From Poronia punctata (Eukaryota; Ascomycota; Sordariomycetes; Xylariales; Xylariaceae): DNA of 49,868 nt. The notes beneath the pieces were generated by a model. That model ran no database searches and was not told the DNA's origin. It saw only the letters and a program-made list of their open reading frames with translations. Location of the stretch: the NCBI GenBank assembly GCA_022579005.1, contig MU401702.1:1-49868 (forward strand), written 5' to 3'. The position numbers and the translations under genes are program-made. The first letter of the stretch is position 1; the number at the start of each line of letters is the position of its first letter. Below, piece by piece: positions 1 to 10,546 of the stretch.

Positions 1-620
1 TTTTTTAAGCTTTAATGCTTTGTTTATATTTATTTTTAAAAAATATAAATATTAATTTAAACTTTTTAATAAAGTTAAAAAAATTTATTAAAAAATTTTT
101 AATATTAACTTATTTATTTTTATTTAAAGTAAAAATATTTTTAGCTATATAAAACTTAAATTTAGTTTTTTTAATAATAAAAGTAATAAGCTTTTTATTA
201 AGTTTAATAATGTTAATAAGTTTAAGTTATTTAAGCTAAAGTTTTTTATTTTTTAAATTAATATATTACTATAGTTATAAAGCTAAAGCTTTTATTTTAA
301 ATTTTTTATTTTAGTAATAAAATTTTTTTAAGTAAAATAGTTTAATTTTATTAGCTAATATTATTATTGCTAAGTTGCTATACTATTAAGCTTTAATAAT
401 AATAATAAATAGTATAAAACTTTTAATTATTAAAACTAATATAAATAGTTAAATTATATATATTAATTAATATATGCATAAAAAGGTTAAACTTCTCTTT
501 TTTGCAAAATTTGTATATATTAAATAAGTAAAGAAAAACCTCTTATAAAAAGACCTTTTTTTTTATAGTAGTCTTTACTACAGCTATATAACTTTTACTG
601 TATAGGCATTATATTAATTC
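1..620. repeat. AT-rich, RIP-like block (left AT-isochore edge)
   Basis: Almost pure A/T sequence dominated by TA, TAA and TTA steps, with very few G or C bases apart from AGCT-type words and no sizeable open frame. Composition changes sharply to normal base usage around 600-660. A TpA-rich, CpA-poor look is what repeat-induced point mutation leaves in old fungal repeats. No element type can be recognised any longer. Confidence 0.8.
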
Positions 621-1815
621 CTGTTATCTTATGACCTGTTGGATCTAACACCTACCACCTAGAAGTGGGTTGACAATGTACCTACATGTACCTTGAACCA
701 GGTAGAACTTAGGTACCTCTGCAGAGTGGCTCAAGCACCAATTATAGTAAACCTAATTCAAATACAACACTACTTTACTCCTTTACTTATTCTGCAAGCT
801 ATTATCAAAGGAATTGTATGTAAGCCTAGGTATAATAGTCCTGTTTTCGATTGTTCTCGTAATACACCTATGTAATACTCGTAGACGACACAAAGACAAG
901 GTTCATCGATTTCTTTTATCTAGGTTCGTGCCGAACCGGGAAGGTGGGGCAGAAAGCTTAGGCATGGTGGGGTCACGTCCCTTGAATGTACATCAATGGG
1001 CGTGTTAATTGATTGGTTGCATGACAACTCCATTGTGTCGTAAGTCAAAGTGGGGCCCACGCTTCAATTTCAACGACATCGTTTGCGCTCGCAGGAAGTA
1101 CTTATGGCCCAAGACGAGAACATGTTAAAGAATACAGTCCTCTTGTTTTAATGACACTCAGGAATAAGGTCAGACTCTCTTTGGGTACTGCCGTATTTCA
1201 TCAGTATGGTACAGGAGTGGCATCTGTGTTGGACTTGTTATCCCTAGAATGACAGGCAGACACTGCATTGCATTGAGGAAATACACTCACAATTGGAACC
1301 GTCAAGCAGAGGCATGCCATCAGGTTCGCTGTATCTTGACTATAATTCTGGTTGTTGAACGAGACTCCCATGCCCTAGAAGAGATTGTACCTTGCGCATA
1401 ATAGCAATAGATGCTATATTGCCAGTCCTGTCTTTCTATACTCAAGGGAAAGGGTAGACTCTGGTCAGCTGTGACTCATAAAATGTTGTTGCCAGCCACT
1501 TAAGTTATCTACAAGTTGCTTCTATCCCTAATGGCAAGGCTGCATAATGTATGTACAAACACATATACAAGACTTCTGTTGGCTTGTCGTGGCAGATGTA
1601 CCTACATCGAGGCAGTGGACATCAGTATGGGAACAATAAAAATGTACCTAATGTTCATGCCGACATATACACTATCCCTCCATTGTAGTGGTATATCAAT
1701 AGGGAATACATGGCAGAATTTGCATTAGGGTACAACTGTATGGTATCAGAACACCTACAATAGAAAAAACAGTACACCACTTTTCCATTTTCCTTCCACC
1801 ATCTGCCAGCCCAGA
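621..1815. other. Gene-free stretch
   Basis: Mixed-composition DNA between the AT-rich block and the promoter of the first gene. Only short open frames (60-70 codons) without recognisable protein character. I see nothing functional here. Confidence 0.5.
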
Positions 1816-1821
1816 TTCAAT

Positions 1822-1828
1822 TATAAAA
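1822..1828 (+). promoter_or_regulatory. TATA box of the 2284-3828 gene
   Basis: The word TATAAAA is followed by a strongly pyrimidine-rich stretch (about 1835-1975), the usual arrangement of a well expressed fungal promoter and transcription start. It lies about 460 nt before the start codon, a distance explained by a probable 5'-UTR intron. Confidence 0.55.
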
Positions 1829-1975
1829 GTCCCTCTTCCCCTCCACCTTTTTCAACTTCTTCCCTCCTTCATCTCTTCTTCACGAACAGACAACTTTCTG
1901 ACCAAGACCAAAACTACTACCTCTACTTCTACTACTATCATCAACAAATCAACCTTACGACTTCCACAAACCCAA

Positions 1976-2211
1976 GTAAGTAAACCTTTTTCCATATATA
2001 CAATCTTTGGCCTTGCTGCGCAGTGTGCAGCCTTCTTCGCAAACTTTCCCCCCGAGCGAGGAATTGCCCCACCTATTTTCTACTCTCCCACATCCATCTT
2101 CCCACACTCCTCTCACCTTTCCCACACCAACTCTCCCACACACTTTTTTTCCACAACTCAACCAACAACCCTCAATTCTTCTACCAATAATTAACTAACG
2201 CTCCTCTTCAG
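1976..2211 (+). other. Probable 5'-UTR intron of the 2284-3828 gene
   Basis: A perfect GTAAGT donor at 1976 and a CTTCAG acceptor ending at 2211, with an AACTAACG branch-point word about 15 nt upstream, bracket 236 nt of pyrimidine-rich DNA before the start codon. The sites are strong; transcript support is lacking. Confidence 0.5.
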
Positions 2212-2283
2212 CGAGTCTTCATAACTCAACAACTTCTCTCGCGATAATTCTTTTGACAAGAATCATCATCATCAATTGACAAT

Positions 2284-3828
2284 ATGTCTTCCGTCGGAAA
2301 CAACCACTCTCACTGTGAGTACTGCCACGACTTGCAATCAGATTTCCAACTCTTTCTGACTTCTTACCTTCTCACAGCGGCCCCCGACGGCAACAATAAC
2401 GACGATACCATCCTGTTGCCTCGCGTCTACCAGATGCCCACTGCCATCAATACTCAGCGAACCATGCAGGACATCACTCCTCCTGGCAGCCCTGATAGTG
2501 CGACTACTTTCAACACTGATGCTACTACTGTTGCCAATTCGACTACGCCCATCACTCCATTCTCTCGTGGTAACATGACTCCTGGAGCTCAGATGACTCC
2601 CTCCATTTATGGTTCCCCTGCTGTATTTGTTCAGGGAATGCCCTACACTCCTGAGCGCCTCATGGAGATGGGTGAAGCTCTTGCTCAGGCTCGTCGCGAG
2701 CGCAACTTTCCCCCTACCACCACCCCCAACTACAATGTCCAGGCGACTATTGATGACTATGAAGACCTTCAACGTCTTCAAGCCGCTCGTGAGGGACAAG
2801 GTGATTCTCGCGATGATGCCTTCCGCTCTCACATCTCTCGCATGTACATTCAGATCCAGCGACGCATCCAAGACCGTGACCTCACTCAGAGCAATGTCGC
2901 TGCTGAGGCCAATGTCCGCGCCCGCCTTGATGGTATGGCCAATGGTACTAATGCTGAGGCTGGTATCTACAACCTCATGCGACATGCTGTCAACTCTGTC
3001 CTTCGTCTGAACAACCTATCTCAGGACAGCGATGTCAACATCGTTGAGGCTGCTTCAGCTCGTGTTATCAACGCTATTCGCAGCAATGTCCAAGGCCAAG
3101 CTTCTTCTGGTCTCAATGGAGTCAACGAAGCTAATATGGACGCTGTTGTTGAAGAGGTCTTCAGTGCTATTGAGAATGCTCTTGGTGATCAGGTCAACAG
3201 CCAGAGAGCCATTACCGATGCTCAGCGTGCCCAACTTGAAAGCATGAACAATGTCACTACTGCTCAGAATCTGCAAGTCAACGCCATTGCTGGCCATGTC
3301 AGCGCCATCGACAATCATGTTCACGCCATGGGCAACAATGTCAATGCTATGGGGAGTCTCCTCAACTCAACCAACGGCAATGTCACCACTCTGACTACCA
3401 ACATCGGCACTCTCCAGATGGTCGTCAATATGCTTCCCCAGATGGTTGTTCAATCTGTTCGAGAGATGATCCCTGGTATTGTTGGGCCTGCTATCGAACA
3501 AGCTCTTGGACCCGCTATTGAGCAGGCCTTTAGCAACGCTATCAGCAACGAACTCATTGCCCGCATGCAAACCTTCGCCATCGCCATGCAACGACTCCGC
3601 GAGCAAGGAGGAATGACACACAAAGGCTTCCCCCTAGAAAACCCCACCATCCGCTCGACATCCGCCTCTAGCGCCAACAACAATAACGAGAAGGGTACCG
3701 ACAAGAATACCAACCAGCCACAGAAGAAGAAGGCCAAGAAGAGCAACGGCAACTGGTACTCTTCCATGAACATATTCCGCAAGAGACCCGATCGTCGCGA
3801 TCCTCCCTGCCCGCCCCCTTGCTGCTAA
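2284..3828 (+). CDS. Unrecognised Asn/Gln/Ala-rich protein with polybasic, Cys-Cys tail
   Basis: I do not recognise the family. The frame is open throughout, but a 63-nt intron (2315-2377; GTGAGT donor, CTGAC branch point, CACAG acceptor) is very likely. Splicing keeps the frame and gives 493 aa rather than 514. Residues ~10-110 are low-complexity Thr/Pro/Ser/Asn. The middle (~110-270) is charged and probably helical. A stretch of repeated N-x-M/I-x-x-H/N-V steps (around 3250-3420) resembles a long amphipathic helix. The end has a Lys-rich cluster (PQKKKAKK), then a Trp/Arg/Pro segment closing with PCPPPCC. The double cysteine after basic residues suggests lipid attachment (palmitoyl or prenyl) and membrane contact, which is inference. 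No signal peptide or transmembrane helix is visible. A TATA box and a 5'-UTR intron precede it, and codon use looks normal. Confidence 0.8.
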   Translation: MSSVGNNHSHCEYCHDLQSDFQLFLTSYLLTAAPDGNNNDDTILLPRVYQMPTAINTQRTMQDITPPGSPDSATTFNTDATTVANSTTPITPFSRGNMTPGAQMTPSIYGSPAVFVQGMPYTPERLMEMGEALAQARRERNFPPTTTPNYNVQATIDDYEDLQRLQAAREGQGDSRDDAFRSHISRMYIQIQRRIQDRDLTQSNVAAEANVRARLDGMANGTNAEAGIYNLMRHAVNSVLRLNNLSQDSDVNIVEAASARVINAIRSNVQGQASSGLNGVNEANMDAVVEEVFSAIENALGDQVNSQRAITDAQRAQLESMNNVTTAQNLQVNAIAGHVSAIDNHVHAMGNNVNAMGSLLNSTNGNVTTLTTNIGTLQMVVNMLPQMVVQSVREMIPGIVGPAIEQALGPAIEQAFSNAISNELIARMQTFAIAMQRLREQGGMTHKGFPLENPTIRSTSASSANNNNEKGTDKNTNQPQKKKAKKSNGNWYSSMNIFRKRPDRRDPPCPPPCC

Positions 3829-5178
3829 GCGAGACGACGACAATACCAACCAACCAAAATCCTTCCTTTGTTAACCAGCGACTTTTGCTTTTTTCCTTTT
3901 GTCATGTCAAGAGAGAAGGGGGTTGGAATACTGGCGGGGGACAGGAATGCGAAGAGGGACAAAATGAAATCCTGTTCTTGAGAGATGAATGTGAGAGAGA
4001 AGAGGGGAGGGGAGGGGGTTTTCAGATAGCAGCTATGCAATAGCAGAGCATAGCATACCGATGAATACATGAGATGAATGATTAAAAATAACTAAGTAAC
4101 TGAGGCTTGTGATTGATTGTATTGTGATGAATGTGCTTTTCGTAAGTAGTTGATGTTGTAGGTGGAAATATCTAGTCTGTGCTAGGATTTGAACTTCGTC
4201 TTACTTGTGGAATACTGCGAGTTGTCGTTCGGCTCGTCGGGAATCCTAACATGGGAATTGAATAGATGAGGGAGAAGAACAGGCCATGTCCATGTTCGAC
4301 ACCATCATAGCTAGAGTGGATTATTGGACTGCTTGGAACAGATTCTACCGACGAGGGAAAACGGACAGTCTAATGTTTACTTCTAACTCTACCAGCATCT
4401 CCCTCACCCCGGAAGAAGAGGGTTCCGGAATGTCTTTCGTGATCGAATTTCGCCTTTACGATATTTAACACGATAGGATCAGTATCCAGACGGGCTTGTC
4501 CTCTGTATACAGGCATCGTAAATTTCGAGTTCGCTTCAACCCTGTCAGGATGGATTAGCAAGTTGGGAATAGTACCACTATACTAGAGAAAGGTGTATTA
4601 ACCTCAAGGGACGGCATTTGCAGCGATACTTCGCCTGTAGTTGAATTCACTCAAGATTTGTTCCTCGACAATGTTTACCCGGACCATACCAGAAGTCACT
4701 TGGGTTGTAATTCATCCTGTCTCTTCAAAATATACAACAGCAGCCTACTTCTGTCTTCAGTCCTTCGCTACATCAAAGACAATCTGCACAGCATCATCAA
4801 AATAGGAAACCTAAATACTACGACGTACCCCAAAACGCCGACCGCCCCCGGTCATTAACACGCCGCATCATAACATCCTAATACACCCTGGCTTAGACGC
4901 CAATACATCATTTCATGGGGCGCACATAATCTTCCCATGCCTTTAGTACTGTGATGCTCCAGGAACTCCTACGCATGTGTATACATTTCAAAGAAGAATA
5001 CGTGAATGAGCGGCACCTCGATGAACCGTATTACACTTATATAAATTACCGAAATCTCCTACTAGACTAACAACCATATACATCCTCCCGCTCCCTCAAG
5101 TTATTTGCACCATGCGCACAATCCGACAACCTTGCCACCAAAACGAGCTATCATAATGCATTGTTCTAACCGACCCTA
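3829..5178. other. Gene-free stretch downstream of the first gene
   Basis: Contains the probable 3' UTR and terminator region of the preceding gene, then about 1 kb with only short open frames that show no family resemblance. It runs into the 3' end of a decayed P450 on the other strand. Confidence 0.45.
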
Positions 5179-7121
5179 CTATGTTCGTCTCCTAATTCGA
5201 AAAGGAATTCTGTTTGTTATGCCCAAGCCAAACCTCCACTTATCTAGTTCTAGAGCATCCGTCTGGTATTCCATATCGAATTCAGTCGCCAACAATGCCG
5301 AGTGGTAAAAATGATGACATTTTTGGCAAGATGTCTTCCCGGACAAATGGGATATCATCCCCCGTAGGGAAACCACAACGCATCTACACCATCGGTAGAG
5401 TAAAATGGTCTCTTTTCGCCATCTGTCTGTCGACATCCCACCACCGCCATGAGTTTCACGAACGTCTGGGTTGATTAGCCCGCTACTCGCATCCTGCAGG
5501 TCAATAAGGAACCTCTCGGCCCAGAAGCTCCCTCCCTACCGGGGTGCGTACCTACCACTTTTCGTATTCCAAAATCCCGCGATACGCTGGTGTTCAGGAG
5601 GGCAATCGATAGCCGCCAACGGCCTAATTCTACCATCTCCTGGGGCGAACTGACCATGATATAGATGTTCTTCGTGTACAGCCGCAAGACCTCGTCCTTG
5701 GCATAGACTGATTAGAGAATAGGGATACTTGGCAGAACCTTGGGGTCGACTGCTCGGATGGGTTGACCGTTGCGTGCCCACGCGTTTCTGTACGTCGCTT
5801 TGTATGCGGATGAACAGCGAGTGATCTTGGAATATAGGTAGGTAGGTATGCCAGATGGCTGAATAATGCCGCAGGACTGGTGTTGGAGAGCAACCTGTCT
5901 CCCTTTCTCTTTCTTTGTCAGCATAATAAAACAATGCATTGCAGTGCAAGTTGAAGCACGTAACCTAAAATGCCAAGCTAATATCTAGAGCTATGGTAAT
6001 AGCCTGTTCATCATGACCTCGAACCTTTGAAAACAAATCATGTCTGTTTTGCGCATGAATTCCAAGGGTCACCATCACCAGTCTTCGTAGATACTGGACT
6101 TGGTGGAAATGCTCTCGGGGCGTAGGTATGCCACTTCCGGAGGTGCTGTCCCAATCTCTCTTCCCTGATGCGCAGCGGTACGGACGAGGCATGATAAGGG
6201 AAGGGTACCATGATCCATCCTAGCCAACAACGGGACGTTGTCATGTCATCGAAGTCGTATATATCCCTGCATGAAACCCGGTGTCAAGCGAGCGGAGCAG
6301 AGTCGGGCCAAATACGGATTCGACAAGGGAAGGGCCAAAAAGAACTTTTGGAAAGTCGCACGGTTCAGTTCAGTCCAACTCATCTGTCACCCTCCTCCAC
6401 TCGGTCAACATCCCTTTCCAGGGCTCCTTTAAACCTCTGAAAGGTCGGCTTTAGTCCAGGGCCTGAAGGCTGAAAGTGCGCGGAGAAATTCATGGTGCGC
6501 CGAGGTAGTCCACTCGTCTGTTTTCCGGGATGGTGCTGCCTACCTGCGTAATGGCTTTCGGTATGGACCTGAGTTCTCCGCCCTGTAGACTTCCAAGGTC
6601 TTGATCAGATCTGGCACACCGAAAAAATGTTTAAATGTGTACAGTGGAATCTCGATGGGGCTTGAAAGGGATGTGCTTCTCCAGAATCCGCTTGATGTTT
6701 GGACGATCCTGGAAAAGATGGGTAAACGTTATGACCGAAGGCGCCAATCCTGGCTGCCGTGGGGGTTCCTCTGTATGATCTAGGTAGGTAAGTATACAGC
6801 GTTAGCTTTTCATTGCCCGATGGTAGATATCTGTGGTCTCACTCACGTTAGACGCCGGAAGTGCTCGTTATCCCACAGTAGGAGAAGGAAGTTGCCGATC
6901 ACTGGGATGAATGATGGATATGCTGGTGGCAGCTGTCCCTCGCCCTTGGTCTTGTGGGCCAAGTAGTATTTGGAGACAATGAAGATATAGTTGACGGCGA
7001 CTAATACGACTTTGGTATAAATACCAAGCGACTGGCTAGAAATGTCGGGGGGCACTTCTCCATTGTGTCTTCGAAGAGTTGAAGAGATAAATGTCATGTC
7101 ACGTAGAGACTGCGTGATCAT
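5179..7121 (-). pseudogene. Decayed full-length cytochrome P450
   Basis: P450 landmarks occur in the correct order along the minus strand but in different frames. Near 7121-6843 there is an N-terminal membrane anchor followed by a proline hinge and P-V-I-G-N. A stretch resembling the helix before the I helix lies near 6190-5965. An E-V-L-R-L K-helix word is followed by an L-G-R-W-R-L segment near 5690-5600. The haem-binding region (I-C-P-G-R-H-L-A-K-N, cysteine codon at 5343-5345) lies in a P-Y-G-G context interrupted by a TGA. A typical L-G-I/I-P-F-R-I-R-R-R tail ends near 5180. Frameshifts and stops separate these pieces, so no functional enzyme can be made. The family resembles fungal microsomal monooxygenases distantly related to the CYP7/CYP8 group. 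The substrate is unknown. Coordinates are approximate. Confidence 0.75.
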
Positions 7122-7222
7122 GTCTTAGCACTAGTGATAGAGGAGTTTGCATAGGATGAGAACACGATGAGAACAAATACCGTATTTCATACCTATACGT
7201 CCAACCACTTCTAGGACTGACA

Positions 7223-8157
7223 TTGCTGATATACTTACCTCAGATTCTAGGCACCGTTCACAAGGACGATGCCCGTCGTAAATCAGCCCAACGACACCCT
7301 CGCGGCCTCAGCCCCCAGACAATACGTGCCATTACGAATGTGTATTGTACCACGTTCAAAAATAACATCCGATCCGGAATACCGCAAAACTTCAACCGGA
7401 GATGGTTCTATAGAAGATCTCATGGTGTATAAACGGGGTGGTAAATTACAACCCACGCCGGGCCATCGTAGACTGCTAGCCTGCTTCTGTCTGGCAGCGA
7501 AATACATCTGATCATCGAATACGAAAATAGACGGACCTCGGAGCATCAGATGGCAAGATTGCCAAGTCCATGTTAGGTAGAGCATAACCCTACATAACGT
7601 GTTATCAGAAAATCAGCTGACGGACTTGCTGTTACATAGGTACCTTTGGTGTGCGAGCGTATGTCAGAGCCTCCGACACCCTGAAAATTCAGCCTTTAAG
7701 GAGACGCTACCTACGTTTTCACAGTCTCAATGTTGGCATGTTGCTGCGCCGTGTTATCGTCCAAGACAGGTTGGTCAATAACCAATTCCTCTTATTAAAG
7801 AAAGGCGGGATTTTATTGATACCAGCGACAAACAGTTCAGCACGGATCGGAATCAGTATAATGCGGTTTGTCAGAGAGACCGGGGATAGGAGAAAGGGAC
7901 AACATGATGCATCGGCGTTCCGTATATTTGGGGGCGAGTCTGTGGTCTGTCCTGGTCAGTATTTTGCCACAACGAAAATGTTGACAATGTCTGCTATGGT
8001 GGTTCTCCAGTTTGATATGACGCGTCTGGACCACCCCGACAGTGCGCATAAATCCAACCTCGGGATCTTTTTCCAGCAGCCGGACTACGATATTGAGCTT
8101 GAAATTTGCCCCCCGAGAAGACTGCAAATGGGAGGTTTCCATGCCGAAGCAGGATGA
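7223..8157 (+). pseudogene. Decayed C-terminal half of a second cytochrome P450
   Basis: The longest open piece (7651-8157) contains a beta-strand segment with V-N-N-Q-F-L-L-x-K-K-G-G, then the haem loop F-G-G-E-S-V-V-C-P-G-Q-Y-F-A (cysteine codon 7948-7950), then the L-helix and a C-terminal D-Y-D-I-E-L-E-I-C-P segment. The K-helix word F-K-E-T-L is in another frame around 7690-7710, and the natural C-terminus after the last cysteine also lies in another frame, so at least two frameshifts exist. I find no convincing N-terminal half upstream. The C-terminus differs from that of the minus-strand P450 relic, so it is a different family member, not a duplicate. It probably belonged to a lost metabolic locus. 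Confidence 0.7.
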
Positions 8158-9130
8158 GACGCCCGGGTCTCTACTAGCGAGGATCTTCGCCTCCGCCTCC
8201 AGGAGTTGTCCCTAACCTCATTGATCCTTACTCTCCCCTAAAGCCCTTGACATTTCGCCTGTCCATAACATTTCAATTCCTGGCTTTGTTTGGAACGGCC
8301 GCGTCTGTAGGTCTGACCAGTCGCATCTCCATGCGAACGTACGCGAGGCTAATAATACTTGACTTTTTTTTTTCTTTTCTTACAGCGGTATCGGTGCCAG
8401 TGCCGTGTCCTGGGCATGGAGGCTGATGGCCTTGAACAGCTTGAACATCCCTAACAATACCCTTTTGTTAAACACTGGTATTATTTTAAACTTGAATTAT
8501 ATATTTCTTCTTCTCTACAAGAGACGAAGAACCATCCTTCACGTTCAGGGAGTCTATGAGCATACTAAGATCCGTACCATTTTCTTTAGTCTTGTCAAGA
8601 TGAACGTGAGCCTCATCATCTTCTCCATTGCTGGATTCTTAAAGTTCATCAAAAACCACATCAGACCGGCGGTTCATGAGGCGCGCATGGTAGCAACTAG
8701 ATGGGGCTTGTGTGGTAGACGATCATTTAGAATGGTTGACGACGAACTGGACTCTGATGGCTTGTCTACTGTGGTCAACCGTCATCCCGGTATGGATATG
8801 GGCTTGAAGGTAGTTCAAGAGCGTGCTAGGACCGGCGATACTTGGCTCATGACAAGCCATGAGGGTTCTCTATCAGAAAGTTGTCAAGGGGGGCCCTCGC
8901 CCTCTTCATACCTAGGTTAATGTCAGGATTATCCGGGCAAACCACCAAGCAGTCCAGATCGGGTCATGTTACTTACATGACTACGCTTGGATTGGCAAGA
9001 AGACTTTTTATTTGCTAGAAGCTCAGTTAGTAGTAAGAATTCAGCACCAGCAACAAACAGTGCCTATCCAAACATTGTGCTACGAGGGCCGGTCACGAAT
9101 CATATCATGCTACTAAATCGACCTCAAGCT
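8158..9130. other. Stretch without a supported gene
   Basis: Holds one 171-codon open frame on the plus strand (8405-8920) preceded by a polypyrimidine-CTTACAG acceptor-like site at 8366-8386. The encoded sequence has a hydrophobic stretch but matches no family I know. It could be a further gene relic of this decayed zone. Confidence 0.3.
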
Positions 9131-9985
9131 CTATAATCTCTCACCCTCGACATAAAGATCATTCTCCCTTATCCACCCAACCACATCCTCCGAAACCAGC
9201 TCCCCAAGCGCATCCCAATCCCTCCTTTTCACCGCATCCCGAACCTTGGTACTACTAATAACCGCCTCCTCCACCTTCCGCCCCTCCACCATCTCAACCC
9301 TCCCAACCCACTCCTTCCTCCCCCCAATTCTCTCTAGCCTCCCATCCCGCAACTCATCCAAGTACGCCATCTGCTGCACCGCATCCCCCCAATCATCACT
9401 AGTCCGCATCCGAACCCGCAATCTCGCATGCGCGAAAAACGGATCAAGAGACTTCTTCATCGAATCATCGGGATAATATTTCGGATCGAATATCCGAATC
9501 AACGTATCATAACCAGTAAGATAGATCTGTTCCCCATCTCGATATGTTTCCTCGGAAGCAATAGCCAGGGCTTTGGCATGGAAATAAGGTTCCTTCGTCA
9601 CTGCGATATCTACCACCGCGGCCTCTTCCGCTATCTCGCGCGCGAACACATACATCATAGCCAATCGATGGGCGAATGATGCCGGTTTGGGCGCCTTGTC
9701 CGCATTATTAATCGCTAGGAGAAGGAGTACGCGCGATTGGTTGGCTTTGTACCGCGGGTCGTTGAGTGCGGATAATACCATGCGTTGGTGCGCGAGGGTC
9801 GGTGGGTTGAAGGAGGAGTCGAGGACGAGGATGTATCCTGGTGGTGGAGGTGGTGGAGCTTGGGGTTGTTGCGAGGGAATCGTGTACAGGGTGCGGAATC
9901 TCGCGTCCGAGTGCTCGAAGCTCTCGAGCGCTTTGGCGAGGAGCTCGACGAGGTTTGATGGGAGGCGAGGTTTTGGTGGGCGCAT
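9131..9985 (-). CDS. POF1: POF1-like nicotinamide-nucleotide adenylyltransferase
   Basis: Single-exon 284-aa protein of the nucleotidyltransferase (cytidylyltransferase-like) superfamily, closest to the fungal POF1 type reported as NMN adenylyltransferase. It would condense NMN with ATP to form NAD in the cytosol. Visible signatures are the Rossmann-type L-D-S-S-F-N-P-P-T-L-A-H motif at residues 55-66 (the (H/T)xGH-like ATP site, here T-L-A-H) and I-S-S-T-K-V-R at residues 243-249 (the ISSTxxR motif that contacts phosphates). A proline run (residues ~42-49) precedes the fold. Length agrees with the family (about 250-300 aa). The chosen ATG is the first in frame and leaves the whole fold downstream. 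It could instead be an uncharacterised relative with another nucleotide substrate. Confidence 0.85.
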   Translation of the reverse strand: MRPPKPRLPSNLVELLAKALESFEHSDARFRTLYTIPSQQPQAPPPPPPGYILVLDSSFNPPTLAHQRMVLSALNDPRYKANQSRVLLLLAINNADKAPKPASFAHRLAMMYVFAREIAEEAAVVDIAVTKEPYFHAKALAIASEETYRDGEQIYLTGYDTLIRIFDPKYYPDDSMKKSLDPFFAHARLRVRMRTSDDWGDAVQQMAYLDELRDGRLERIGGRKEWVGRVEMVEGRKVEEAVISSTKVRDAVKRRDWDALGELVSEDVVGWIRENDLYVEGERL

Positions 9986-10546
9986 TTTGTTAGGAAATCA
10001 CAAACGATTTTACCTTTGTTAATGCGCAAACCTTGAAGGTTTCCTAACTTCTGGAACACGAGAACCGAGGATATTCTTGTGTCGCGACTTGAAGAATGAC
10101 ATAATGCGGTCATGTTGGAGATCTCCAATTAAACTCCAGTCCAATTAAATCCGACTAACTCCGACACCTGTAACCTACATCGGACGGTCGCAGAACTGAG
10201 TTTAGGTAATTATTCGGGCTTGCGCGCGAAACGGGATACAGACGGAATTATTTCAAAGACACTAAATATCATACGAGTCCCGGGGAATAAAGCGATTAAA
10301 ACCGCATCGAATGGTGTTGCTCGTGTAGTATAGATGCCTATTCTATAACCACAAGGTGCAAGAGCTGTAAAGATTCTGAAGCAACCGCGCCGACACCCGT
10401 ACGTCCAGGCAACACTGCCATCGTCTTGTGCATCCCTAAAGAAACAGAGGGTATCAAACTATAATCCCACCTCAACGCCATAACCATTGTCCGAATACCC
10501 GTCGTGCACTCGTCGTATGCTTCATTGTCGTTCGTTCCTCATATGC
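9986..10546. other. Intergenic region between POF1-like gene and APC10
   Basis: Promoter/5' UTR of the POF1-like gene and 3' flank of APC10, both on the minus strand. No further gene or clear motif seen. Confidence 0.5.

Noticed and set aside
2338..2985. 215-codon open frame antisense to the first gene
   Set aside because: It mirrors the real coding frame, has no start context or introns, and its composition is the complement of the sense codons.
4180..4260. Possible second tRNA: a GTTCAAATCC-like B box on the minus strand
   Set aside because: The bases around it do not form a T stem or an acceptor stem.
8405..8920. 171-codon plus-strand open frame in the decayed P450 zone
   Set aside because: No family resemblance, no matching exons and an unnatural end; kept only as a possible relic.
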